From NCBI RefSeq assembly GCF_003589595.1, contig NW_020653333.1, positions 1,177,299-1,241,298 of the forward strand: a DNA stretch of 64,000 nt, written 5' to 3'. Shown piece by piece: positions 33,623-45,700 of the stretch. A program made the position numbers and the translations under genes. Numbering within the stretch: position 1 is the stretch's first letter; each line of letters begins with the position of its first letter. The stretch comes from Hyposmocoma kahamanoa (taxonomy: Eukaryota > Arthropoda > Insecta > Lepidoptera > Cosmopterigidae). Below the pieces are notes generated by a model. That model was not told where the DNA came from, made no database searches, and saw nothing but the letters and a program-made list of their open reading frames with translations.

Positions 33623-35302
33623 TCACGTGGCAGCATTTAATATTGATTTCATATCTTCCGGCAAAACATAATTCAAATCCTCCAGACGTCTAGCTAGCAG
33701 TGTACGAGTATTATCCGCTACTGGAGGATTACTTTTTAAAACTTCTCGAAGTTTCAATACCATATCCACAATCTCTACTTCTTTCTTCCCAACTGACCAT
33801 TTCTTCAAATCACTCTCAGCTAATGCCTCCAATTGCAATGCGTGAAGTTTATTTGTCAAACTGCTATGTCTCTCATGGAACCATGCACTGAAGTTAGGGG
33901 TTTTAAAGAAGTTTCTGTACAGACCAATCCAGTCCCCTTTTATACCTGTTGTTAGATGAGGTCCTGCTTGCTGCAGTGTGGCAAAGAAATCTTCTGGGTT
34001 AAACGGGTTTGGGATAGGTGGAGCTCGGAAGGGGGAAATGTTCTTCTGTAAAGGCATTAGTGATGCCATATACCTTTCTAATGGAATCATGAAACTTTGA
34101 GTCAACTCTAGCAAGTGTCGTTTCACCATTGCTGTTTGTACTTCAGAAGGCCGATCTGTGCGAATGCCATTGTGTAGTTTTTTAATAATTGCCTTGTCTT
34201 TCTCTAAAAAAGGTTTATATTGAGTGTAAACACCAGGAGCAGTGTCCAAAAGCTTAATATTACCAACTTTACGTAATTTACTTTTAATTGTAGCAGAGTC
34301 ACCCAGTTTAATAGTGTGCGGCCAATGTTGCAATGTTTTCGTGAAGAATGGATTTGTTACACCCAAAATGACGCAAGGTGGGTTGAATTGCTTTCTAGTA
34401 AATTCTTTAAACTCACTGTCGTGTATTGTGAAGTATGGCCTGTATTCAGCTGCATATGGAAGAGGTTGGATTAAATATGTCAATGCTTGGACTAAGGCTG
34501 AGCATTCTGTTGGTGAGCTGGCCATCACCACTATAGGTTCTGCTGTTAATACCAACTCCCATAAAAGATGTAGATGGGATATCAAACTGGAAAGAGCGTC
34601 AAATACATTGACATCTTGAATAGAGGCTAGAATGTGTGGTACACTGGACTGCACATGTTTGGCAATATCTGATCTTGTAATCTTACCAGTTTGCTGATTA
34701 GGTATGTATGACTGATAGACAGTTCCCAAAACAGGTAACAACACATTCTGCCCAGATTCCAGAGCTGGCCACCTGTTGATGTCATGGCAGGCAGCCTCTA
34801 AACTGCTAGAACCATCCTCAAAATGCTTAGGTGCAATAAGTTGAATGACTTTGTAAAACAAATTGATAAATGGTAACCTTGTAAGCAATATTATACTCTT
34901 CTGGAAATATCCTCGGGGTAACGAGGGGTCCTTGACCTGTCTGAAATGGACGAAGCCCCAGTAATGCGTGGAATCCGCCCGCAGAGTAGGTACCGCGTCG
35001 TCGTTGTAGGTTAATTGTTGCGGGCTAAGGGGGCTGCGGGAACGGAGACGTACGTGAAACTGAGTGTCTCCCATGCATCCTGAATTTGAGTCCGGGAACG
35101 CCAAATAGCAAATGTTACACTTCTCTTGATCTGTCAATTTCACGCCAGGCGGGTAGACGCTCTCCATCGCCTGCCCAAGCTCCAAGTCGAAAGTAACAAC
35201 ACAAATGCAGTGCAACCAGTCGGCGAATCTGCCCCATTTCGCTTGGAATTCCATTTCTTCCGAAGGAAGATCACTGTCTTCGAATCGCATTACGCTAGCC
35301 AT
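33623..35302 (-). CDS. DENND6: DENN domain-containing protein 6 (intronless)
   Basis: DENND6 proteins are guanine nucleotide exchange factors; the human paralogue DENND6A activates Rab14 in endosomal recycling. A single uninterrupted ORF of 559 codons covers the family. The N-terminal u-DENN segment has CVVTFDLELGQAMESVYPPG and CYLAFPDSNSG. The DENN core has RGYFQKSIILLTRLPFINLF and a central WELVLTAEPIVVMASSPTEC followed by LIQPLPYAAEYRPYFTIHDSEF. A d-DENN-like helical end closes at LPEDMKSILNAAT. Length is slightly below the human proteins (about 600). The first ATG (35302) has a purine at -3 of neither strong nor poor context, and no upstream in-frame extension looks conserved. The upstream DNA has a CAGCTG E-box and a CCATATTG (YY1-like) site within about 190 bases. 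The lack of introns is unusual beside its multi-exon neighbours. Confidence 0.95.
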   Translation of the reverse strand: MASVMRFEDSDLPSEEMEFQAKWGRFADWLHCICVVTFDLELGQAMESVYPPGVKLTDQEKCNICYLAFPDSNSGCMGDTQFHVRLRSRSPLSPQQLTYNDDAVPTLRADSTHYWGFVHFRQVKDPSLPRGYFQKSIILLTRLPFINLFYKVIQLIAPKHFEDGSSSLEAACHDINRWPALESGQNVLLPVLGTVYQSYIPNQQTGKITRSDIAKHVQSSVPHILASIQDVNVFDALSSLISHLHLLWELVLTAEPIVVMASSPTECSALVQALTYLIQPLPYAAEYRPYFTIHDSEFKEFTRKQFNPPCVILGVTNPFFTKTLQHWPHTIKLGDSATIKSKLRKVGNIKLLDTAPGVYTQYKPFLEKDKAIIKKLHNGIRTDRPSEVQTAMVKRHLLELTQSFMIPLERYMASLMPLQKNISPFRAPPIPNPFNPEDFFATLQQAGPHLTTGIKGDWIGLYRNFFKTPNFSAWFHERHSSLTNKLHALQLEALAESDLKKWSVGKKEVEIVDMVLKLREVLKSNPPVADNTRTLLARRLEDLNYVLPEDMKSILNAAT

Positions 35303-36190
35303 CGCAATGTCTTATTATTATAAATACATTTCGAAATTAACACTTTAGTCCAAATCACTTGGTAAATTATATTCCCACAGCATTTTCACAAAGTTTTCAC
35401 GGAAAGAATTAAACTTTAACTATTTTTTTCGATGAAAAATGATAAAAACAACACAGAACGCTAAACGTTTCATCAACAGCTGTTCCGTCAATATGGCTGC
35501 GCGCGCCAAAATAAAAGTTTGGTTAGTTCAGTCAATATTTTTATCATAAAAAACAGCAATAATTAACACAAATTTTAATGATCTTTTATATTACAACTTA
35601 CCTGAATTCCATTATTTTCAACTGCAAGTTAGTTAAATTAATTATAATACTGAGATAATCTATAAACCCTGCATAAATACCGCGAATCCCCATTCATTTA
35701 CATTCTACTTTATGCGTTTGGTTTCCACAATGTAAAAGCAAAGTATGTCAGTATCCTGAATTTGCGTTTTGTTTCATTAATAGAGTAGAAATGTGCGCAA
35801 TGATATAAATAAAGTGTTTAGACTGGCTGATTACAGAATTGTTCTTCCAGCGAATCGAGCGCAAGCTTCCATAGACGAGATTGATTATAATGACGCATGG
35901 AGAGGAATGTGGTCAATTGGTATTGTATAACAGCAAAAATCTTTTCCTTTTCTCTCCTTCTGCGTCGCAAATAAGCGCAATAAAAATAATATCCAAGTCC
36001 ACGATGCTTTAAGATATACTCGATGTTTATGATCTAAACGAAACGACTGAACATCTACTACAGCGTCAAGGCCAATATACTCGTAAGTCACAACACTTGC
36101 GCCTGCAATGTCCATTTCCTGTCTTGACCACTTTTAACTTGTCGGCCCATAGAATAACCGTTTTTACCTTATAGGATGGAAAAAAAGGAA

Positions 36191-36679
36191 GTTTTGACGC
36201 TATGCCAGAAACGCAAAATGCCAAACGGGCAGAATGTCAGATTAACAATACGCCATATTCGGAGAATGCCAGCTTCGCATTATGCCAGTTTCGCAGAATG
36301 CCAGATACGCAAAACGCCAGATTCTCAAAATGCCAAATGTCACTGCCAGGAACAGGCCTTCCTCTTCCTGACTCACAAACTAATGTTCAGTAGTGGACGT
36401 CATTCAGCTGAAATAATGATGATAATGAAGAGAGGTTCGATGTTTCATTAATTTATTAAAAACAAAAATAGTTTCCTCTAACTACTAAATAACTGATCTT
36501 TCTATCATAATGAAACCTGCTAACTTTACAGCTGGACATTAGTTCGTGCGTCAGGAGAAGGAAGGCCTGTTCCTGGCAGTGGCATTTGGCATTTTGAGAA
36601 TCTGGCAGTTTGCTAATCTGGCAATTTACGAATCTGAGATTCGTTAGCATTTTATGTTTATGGCATAAAGCGTCAAAAC
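36191..36679. mobile_element. foldback-like element with subterminal 16-bp repeats
   Basis: The outer ends are inverted (GTTTTGACGCTATGCC at left, GGCATAAAGCGTCAAAAC at right). The inner arms pair over about 75 bp (CCAGATTCTCAAAATGCCAA through CAGGAACAGGCCTTCC..ACTAATGT). Between the outer and inner parts of the left arm lie eight consecutive 16-bp units beginning GCC or GTC (36204-36331); the right arm keeps about two or three. The loop begins with a LINE-tail-like GTAGTGGACGTCATTCAGCTG and is otherwise AT-rich. Confidence 0.8.
36204..36331 (+). repeat. eight-copy 16-bp tandem array
   Basis: Units start at 36204, 36220, 36236, 36252, 36268, 36284, 36300 and 36316 without a single indel. The approximate consensus is GCCAGATTCGCAAAAT. 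Units differ from it by one to seven bases, yet the period is exact. Confidence 0.9.
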
Positions 36680-39600
36680 GAGAATAAAATCTATAATGCT
36701 TATGCGCAGTAGTTAATCTGACTGGCGCAATTATGCGAACTGGGTATAGGGCATAGGCCTTCCACTTATAGTTCTATTCTAAGCGGTATCTCCTATAGAA
36801 TTCCGACTAACAAATTAGAACAGGGATAAAGACAATACTTATTGTTATTGACTATGATGTTTTTACTATATACCTATACTACATATTTATCTCATTTGTG
36901 GAAACATACTCTATAGCTATTATTATTGATACAATGATCGAACAAATACAAAGAACAATTCCTTCGATCGGACTAATCTGAGCAAAGGAATTTATCATTG
37001 TATAGAGTATAAATTCGAACCAGTCAATGTCTTCAACATGGCTAAGTTGAGGCAACAAACTCTGTTCGAGTCCAATTGGATTGAAGGAAAAATTGTGTTT
37101 GTAGGATCTTGTATCAATAATAAAGGGACAACGGCGACAGAAAAACAATCAAAACTACTATTGGCATATTTTATTTGTGTGAATAAAATTACATGTTTCA
37201 AATCAGGGACTCTAGCGGCCAATATGACCGCTCTCGCTGTCCGACTACTCGCACGATACTATCAAATATTTTATCTTAATTCACTTACTCTATCGTAACT
37301 AAGTACAGCAAAACGCGACAACGAATTAATAACACCATTGGACATTGTAAATTACTATTATGTCACATTATCACGCTACATGTCAGAACAGGAGACAAGA
37401 CTTAAAGAGGATACGGGAAAGAGGGTACTGAGAACAGAAGGCGAAACGACGGGAGAAGAGACAAACGACAGGAGCGTATCTCAAATTTTGCGCCATGGAC
37501 TACTATGATTAGTGGCCCCTATGAAATGCACAAAAAAGAACTTTTCGTTGAGAAATAAAAAAAAATGTTTCGTTATTTATTACTTTACAGTCAAACATGA
37601 AATTCGATCGCCCCTCAAGGACTTAAGCTCGTCGTTGTTTTTGGTATATAGGGCATTATTTTGCTACAGCTTGCGTAAATGAGATCACACCTGTCATTCA
37701 CATGCTTAATGGGTTGTTTAAGATAACAAAAATATACACGAACATGGGATGACCGAGGATAAATTTTTAAAATTTCAACTAAGCTTGAATAGTCACAACA
37801 ACATACAACGCGCCGAAAAGTAAAACGTAAATGGAATATACATAAGAAACGAATCCTTAAAATGCGAATAATTCGTACCGGAAAACAAGGCAGAATTAAT
37901 TTGGACGACAGGAGCAATGTACGAGAATTTTCGTCCTTCTAAATACAATAACCATGCCCATAACTGAATACATCCCTGGCACAGATGTCATCAGCTTATG
38001 AAAACCTGCGTATTCTACTTTTTTCTTCCTTTTCTTTTCGCGGAGAGCATTCCAGTCACTTTCTTTAGTCACAAAATGATTCTTGGCTTCAATAAAAGTG
38101 TACTACTTTGCACCTTCCAAAAATGTATTTATACCAATGTCAAGCACATTAGCGTAGTCTTATCGCTGTTTCATTTAGGCACCAGGTAATTTCAATTTTT
38201 TTTTATCTGTGCAAAGGTTTTTTGAAACTAAAATATATTCCTTTCATCACAACCTAAATCGTTAGGTAGTTTTTTGAATCAGTAAGAGATTAGCACTGTC
38301 GTCGTAGCGGCAGCGAACTTCGCTCGATTCGAGGCTTGATACATCTGGGGGCGGGGTGAGGTAGTTGATTTCGTTGCAGGACGCAGTAGTACAAAAGCTT
38401 AAAACAAAAAGCTGTTGTGTTGTCAAGTTACTAGTGGACTCTGCAATGGTGGCGCCACTATTGACTTTGGATATCACTGTCTATGTTAATAATAGTACTT
38501 AAAAATTCCAACAGAGCGAGGGTCCATCTTTAACTTGTCAACCTGTACATATCCATTCAAATTTATAAATACATTTTTAATTTGTGATGTCCATACTCGG
38601 CCCTGTTCAAAATAACGTCAAGAAAATCAGTCTTTTGCGACCAACAACAGTTTAAGTGATTTTGTTTGTATTGTCCATGTTTTGAGAGCATACAATGACA
38701 AATATAACATTACTATTAAGATAATAAAGTCTGTGAATTACGACATTGTAATCTTATTACAATAGTACCGCTAATTTATCTATGATATGAAAGAAAGGAA
38801 CGCTACCAAGTTGTAAAATTTAACTGTAACTATAATCCATAAAATGGAAGTTGATTAGAATGACAGGTCGGCAAAATAATGACGATGTAAATTTGTAATA
38901 ACGTACTTATATTTTTTTAAATACCATAAAACAAGAATTATTTTACATATTGTTTACGTTACGACTCATGGGCATAATTAAATTGCTAAATCAATTTAAT
39001 TCACTGAGAAATGTTACTTTATTTATTTTCACAACTTCACTCGCCGATGTTACGTCTGGCGGAAAAAAGTTTGTAACGGTACACGCCGAAAACACGTACA
39101 ATCGCCATTATTCCTGGGGTGGACTCTATTCATGATTCATAGTCATTGCAACGTTATTAAAATACAGATTTAAATATACCATACTTCAGTCTATATATTT
39201 TAACATCGATTGTTGATTTCACTGAACGTGTCACCTCACTGGCTCATGAAACTGAGATGTCGCACATGAGACCAAAATACTGTCGTAACTTAAGAATTGT
39301 GGAATTGAGACAACACGATTTGAAAAAAAAAAAAATACTGAACAAATCTTATTGCGGATAAGGTGCTTATTTTTATTTACAAAAGAAAAAATATATTTAT
39401 ATGTTTCATTTAGTAAATTTTTGAACTTTCATGTGCAATATGTCATTCTAACAAGATATTTTACGGTGTATATTAATAGCTTAAATTACCAGCAATACTG
39501 CATTCATGCAATGACGCGAATCATTCATAACCATAGATAAGTTGTTGGTTCTATTGTGGTGTAGATGAACTGAAGATGTGTATCTACATTTGTAAACTAA

Positions 39601-40026
39601 AACAAAATCGCCTTAACCAAGACTTCAATTTAAACACACATAAATTACAAAAGAACATTAAGATACAAATGCCAAGTCATAAAAATAATTTTATTAATAA
39701 AAATAAGATAAAAACTAACGATAATTACCGATATACAAAAATAAAATAATACTCGTTAATAGCATCTTTCTCCATACATATAAAATGTAAAATTAACTAC
39801 TTAGAAGATTTTTATCAGACAAATATTTTCATAGACTTTTTTTAAACAAAATAACATTTGGATTAAATTTTTCTTTATACATGGTTACCACCATATTTAC
39901 ATAGCCGCGAAACGGAATTTTGTTAACGAAATTGTACATAACATAATGAACCTTATGACTATTGTGTAACGTACGAACAAGATACGAGACGGTAGCTGCG
40001 GGAAATCTCGAGACTGTGCGCGTAAA

Positions 40027-40700
40027 CAGAGATGGGCAAGCGCCCGGGTTTTAATCCGGCGCTTTGTCGTCGGGTTTAAATCGGGTTAAAACCCATTAAC
40101 GCCAGAAATCGAGGACAAAAGCTATTTACAATTGAATATGTTGTAAATCAAGACTTTGTTCAAATAGAATGACATTATTACTAAAGTTTATTGCTTTGTG
40201 TGCCTCTACGTGATCCCTACCTTGAGATTACAGTGACAGTTATAGCTAGCGACCGCGTAAAATATTTGTATATAAAATGTTGTTTCTGCTTGTGACCGCT
40301 TGGGGCGCTGTATAATTTAAACATACAAAACTGTGAAGTCATTTACGCGGTCACTAACAACAACTGTCATAGTAATCTCGTGGTAGAGGCACAGAGCTAG
40401 ACGATTCGATTTGCTGTTCTATTGAATCGATTGAAATAAAAAAAAAATTGATCCAAAAAATTGTTAATGATCGTTTAGACATGAATCGGTTTTCATAAAA
40501 TTTGAATCATGATGTATGTAATTAACAGTGAGAATCTACAAGACTGCAAGGTGGGTATTGTGCGGAGTTATTTCTATTTCGTGAAAAAATATTTTTTCAC
40601 TTCGAAATTTGTAACAAGTATAGAATTTTACGGGTTTTGGTTAAAAACCCGGTTAATACCCGGGCTGGTTAATTGTGTTTTAATCCACTGCCCATCTCTG
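40027..40700. mobile_element. hAT-like MITE with CAGAGATGGGCA ends
   Basis: The terminal inverted repeats CAGAGATGGGCA and TGCCCATCTCTG are exact over at least 11 bases. Subterminal GCCCGGGTTTTAA and TTAAAAACCCGG..ACCCGGGC repeats are inverted as well. CAG-RGATGGGCA ends are common in hAT elements. The flanking octamers CGCGTAAA and CACGCGAA are only partly alike. No transposase is encoded. Confidence 0.7.
40199..40393. mobile_element. inner MITE nested within the hAT-like MITE
   Basis: The ends TGTGCCTCTAC and GTAGAGGCACA are inverted. Inward, GAGATTAC.GTGACAGTT and GACCGCGTAAA on the left pair with AACTGTCATAGTAATCTC and TTTACGCGGTC on the right, with an 11-base gap in one arm. Confidence 0.7.
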
Positions 40701-41199
40701 CACGCGAATCTCCGGAAGACGCACTACCTGTTTTTAGGCTTGTATCTAGTTTGCATGTTACACAATTGACATGAAGTTCATTATGCTATGTACTATTTCA
40801 TTATACAAATGCTTCCATTCTGTTCCGCGGCAATGTAAATTGAGACTAAATAAAACACAATTGTGTTCTTTTTGCATTGAAAGAAATATACAGACGTGAG
40901 TAACTATTATTCAGAGGTTGACGAGTGCCTATTGGACCCTGGAACAGTGGTGAGAGATATTTGATATCATATTCAAGTTGTCAGTATTTTTAAAATTCCC
41001 ATGGGTCCAACCCATCAACCTTCTTTAAACGTCGAACTATACAAAAAATAATAATGTCCTCCACATACAATTTCTAAAAGAAGAACAGACTGTGCATAAC
41101 TATAAAAATAACTCGTTCGAAAAGTGCAAAGAATTAATTGTTAAAAAAAACTGTTATTATAAAACTGTATGTACAGAAATATAAACAGAAAATAAGATT

Positions 41200-42065
41200 A
41201 AAATTAGTATATAATATATATATAATTGTCCAATCTCGTTGCACAGGGGGCGTGAAGGAAGATTTTTTAAATATTTTACTGCTTTTTTTCTGAAGAAATT
41301 AAATTATCACAGTATATTTAAGTACAGTAGGGCCATCCATGTATTAATCCTATAATTAAAATATCATTATCAGTAGAGGTTGCTTTGTTAACGTATATTG
41401 TGAAAATATCTCGCACATGAAACTAAGTAAAAAAACTGTCTGTTGATATCGAATTTTAAAATCAATATTATTCCAATTGCATAAAGCACATAATCAACAA
41501 ACAATGAGATAAATAACAATAAAATATAAAATGACAATGAGAACTTTCAAGTTCGGCACTGAAAGATAATAATCGTAACATCGTCCAATTGCATACTTGC
41601 TTGTTCGCACGACGCATTCGCAACAGCAGAATAGCAGCAAACCAACAACAGCAGTTTACGACAGTTGTTCGATGAGTTATACATATGTGTCGTTCATTGT
41701 AATAGTCAATTACCTCCTTGTAATTAAATTTTGAAATAACGATCTTTTTACAAATTAATTAATGAATAGCAAAAAAAATACAAGTGTTCATTTAGTGTTT
41801 TTAGTTTTTCATTGTTTAGTACATATTCAAAAAGCGCCGAATAAGCTAGCTTTCTAGCAATTAGTCCACGATTTCATGTTAGAGTCTCAATCTATATCCC
41901 ATTAGTCTCACATTGTTATATATAAATACGTATATCAAATATATATGTGTATGTGTATATGTCATGTATTTATGTGTATATAGGTTGCTTATATTATATA
42001 AGTATATAGTTAGTCATATAATATTATATGTTATATTTATATTATGTTTAAACTATATATCATAA
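41200..42065. repeat. TA-rich low-complexity stretch
   Basis: Runs of ATATATAT, GTGTATATG and TTATATTATAT around 41205-41225 and 41915-42060, with unremarkable AT-rich DNA between them. Confidence 0.6.
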
Positions 42066-42760
42066 TTACCTGTTCGTATCTGTTTTAATTATCATGTTAT
42101 GCTCTCCTGTTAATTATTTTGAACCCAGCTCTCTGGTTGACTGGTAGAGAATGCCTAGTGGCATTAAGTCCGCCGTTTGTACTGTTTTGTGTGCAAGTAA
42201 GTTTCAATAAATAAATAATACAAATCGAAGGTATAATATTTGGTTTATAATGAAAGGTAATTATGATGAAATATGATACCATTTAGCAAAAAATATTTTT
42301 TTTAAATATGGAATTATGTACACCACTTTTACAATGAAAGACACGTATTGCCTAAGAATAATGCGTTACAACTTGTTAAATAACCAAATAATATGTTTAT
42401 TACTGTACCTAAATATACCATACAACCGTACTTAACACAGAGAACCGTATTCACAAATGCATTGAACTAGCACAAAGCTCATTTTATATTGGTTGCTGAA
42501 TTTTCCTAGAAGACCATCCAAATACATTCGACAGGTATCTTTAAATTGTCAATGCAATGAATACTACAGTCAACCAGTGTACCATAAGCCCTATGTTATA
42601 TGCTGTATGTATACAGCGTTCAGTTCTCATATAAGCCGGCAAATTTATAATAACTATCAATATCACACTATTGCCGCTACCGAACACTTCGTGAGCATTT
42701 GGTTGTATAATAATGTTACTCAGGAACAAAAAAATATATTTCCACGTTTCTTTGAACTCG

Positions 42761-45700
42761 CTATTGCCACGTAGTGTTACTAGCTACGTTACTCGGTGCG
42801 AACGCGTTTGGAAAATTCTGTCCTAAGTTCAAGCCACCAAATTGCTGACTTAACGGCTGATTTAACTGTTGATTGCTGACCGGTGCCGAGGGTTGGTTAA
42901 AGAATTGCTGACTTTGAAATTGACCTTGTAAAGGCTGCTGCATTGGTTGTTGCATGCCAAACGGTTGTTGAAACTGATTCATTCCTTGAAACTGGTTGAA
43001 CTGCACACCATTTTGCATGGGCATATTCTGCATACTTTGTTGTATTGGTATATTTTGGCTCATATTGTTGTACTGAGCACTCGGTGTCTGGTATGTCCCA
43101 AATGAATAAGATGGTTGACCAAATTGGTTACCTAAATTCGAACCTGGTGCTTGACTGTACAAAGCTAATATACTATCCTTGGTTAGTTTTGATTTCTCCT
43201 TTTCCGATGGTGCGGGTTGATTGAAGAAATTTTCCTCCTCTGTTTTCAGGTCTGGTTTTTGTTCCTCAGGTTTGGGTTCTGGTGGTTTCTCCGCAGAGAA
43301 GAAGCTGGAGAATATGTCGTCGTTCTTCGATTCTGGTTTAGAGGTATCGAGACCAAGCAAATCTGCTGAACCATTGGATGGCTTAGCTTCTGTTTGGTTT
43401 GTTGGAGTGCTACGACCAAGTTTTGGACTTACTGATGATTTTGGTTTGGGTAAACTTGGTATTACGTCCGATTTCTGGAAAAATATTAAAGACAACTTTA
43501 AAGCCAAGATATAGAACACTAAAATATAAAAATATGTCTAAAATGACGTGACGGATGTTTAGTTTTACAGGTTCATTCGAAGTAGTGGCCCAAAACAAGT
43601 TCATGCAGGAAATTTTACTCTATTTCGATGTTAAAACATCCGTGTAGTCACTTTTGAAGGCAAATCAACAAAACTTAGGGCGCGTTCCCATTATGCCGCG
43701 GCGACAGATAGACGTGCAGTGTAAAGTGTCGTGGGAACAAGGTAGGTACAAAATATTTAAATGAAGTTGTTCACACATAGAACAACACAGTTAACTGTCG
43801 ATCACGACTTTTTTGACGTTACGACAACAGACTGTCGCGACAATAAGAAGAGCTAGAACGACAGTCGTCTGACGATAAATAAAACGTCACAATAAAAATG
43901 TGACGACAGATAATCGCAGCTTCAAACGATTCTGTCGTGCAAATGACAATGCGGCTGCCGTGAACCGATAAATTGTCGTTACGGTCTAGTGGGAATAATT
44001 AGTCACGACAGTCGTTCAACGATAAAATAAATGTCCACGACACAGCCACGGCATATAGTCGTGATATAGGAACAGGCTAGACGCTACAATCGTCTTTCAA
44101 TAAATAAAACGTTACGACATAATGGGAACGCGCCCTTACGGAATTTTTCGAATTTTACGAATTTTTCGGAAGTCGAATTTTTGCTCAACAAGTTGTTTTG
44201 AAACCGTCAGTGATCCTTAATCATGAGATTCTGCGGCGGTGACTCGATGGAATCAAAAACTATTATGCAGTTTTAAAACTATTATACCAAACTTCTTTTC
44301 CATAAGTTCTGGTTAGGAATTTGGATTTGCAAAACCGGGGGAAAACTTTTTCTTCGATGATAACACTATTTTTGTATTCTAGCCCTTAACGACAAAAATG
44401 CGAGGTGGCTCGTATTGTGTGGTACGGGCAAGCTGTAAGGGGTGGTTATGGGGGCATGTAAGGGGAAGAATCCCCGTTAGAATTGAGGATGTGTAAGAAA
44501 AGAATTACCAGTAGAATAGAATCTCTCAACCTTTATCTGACACTATATATATTAAGAATTACTTGTCGTTATATCTGAATATTCCCAGGCGTGAAACTCA
44601 TAGTTATTTATCTCGATAATAAAAATACCCTGATGTAACGACAAATGCTTAGACTATGGAAACTAAAGGACATGTTATGTTGACATATATAAATCAGACG
44701 TTATATGTATACGATGCATTTCGACGTTGAAAACATAAACATCTTATTGTCTTTGTTTAAATATTGCGTACCGTCTCAAGCTAAAAGAGATAGCATTACA
44801 TTGATCTGTGTCAAAAACGGGAATCGAAAATACGTAACGTCATCTTAAATGCCAACCGTGTCCATTTACATGACATGACGTGAAGACTACTTGTCTCACT
44901 TCGGAGAAATGTCGATTTTTCTGCACAAATCAAAGGCTCTCGGCCAATAGTAGTCAATTGACATTGTATAATCAAACATTTGTATGCTATTTAAAATATG
45001 CGAAACATGTTTATACTACACTGTCTCTTGTTACATCTCCTGTTATACCATGTTTTAAGCAAATAAATTTATGATAATAATATTATTATTGATAATATTA
45101 CTACTTTCATTTATTTCCAAAATTAAATGGAAGTATTAAAGATTCACTTAACTCAGTCACTGATATTAATTCTATACCAATGCATAAATACAAAAAAGCT
45201 TACACTATTTGGAAACTGTTTAAAAATTTCTCTATGAAAATATGAACCTTTAGGTTGGAAATGCATAGGAGATCTCCTTTTATTTATATTTCAAAGTTTT
45301 CTCTTTTTTATATACTCTCAAATTATATTTTTTCTGTGCAAATACACTTTTCGTAATATTTGAGTATTTATAAACGCAAAACAATAAATTCAAAATTTCA
45401 TGTGACATTCCCGGATATTCCCATATAACCTAAAATATTCCCAAATGGAATATTGATCTACTTTAATTCAATGTTTTCAGGTCGATAATAGTTAGGGCAT
45501 CTCCTTTCTTTTATTTTTTTCCATTCTCTAAGGACAAATGCCTTATTCAGCTAATATAATTAAATTCAAAATTAAGAAAATAATACAAAAATAATAATCA
45601 TATACATATATTGTATATTCTATGATGAGCATGTAATGAACGTAGAGTTAATTGCTGGTGTCGATTTGTCATGTTCGTTTTATTATTAATTTTTATTTGC

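Larger units (their letters stand above)
39890..40847. mobile_element. MITE family H, copy interrupted by an hAT-like MITE
   Basis: The arms 39890-40026 and 40701-40847 are imperfect inverted repeats of one another (shared GTACATA.CATAATGAAC, ATTGTGTAAC and TTTACAT.GCCGCG). Joined end to end they line up with 29504-29760 read on the minus strand. The central 40027-40700 segment is a separate insertion. Confidence 0.7.
35500..42700. other. intergenic region between DENND6 and SMAP
   Basis: No supported exon. It contains the 16-bp-repeat foldback element (36191-36679), a SINE D scrap near 36905-37040, the nested MITE stack (39890-40847) and a long TA-rich low-complexity stretch at about 41200-42060. 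The right end may include the SMAP 3' UTR (minus strand). Confidence 0.6.

Noticed and set aside
36204..36331. CRISPR-like array
   Set aside because: Units are contiguous with no spacers, the context is eukaryotic and the array lies in an inverted-repeat element.
36202..36451. Open frames encoding repetitive peptides over the 16-bp array
   Set aside because: Because 16 is not a multiple of three, any frame cycles through a 48-base pattern; the coding look is a by-product of the repeat.
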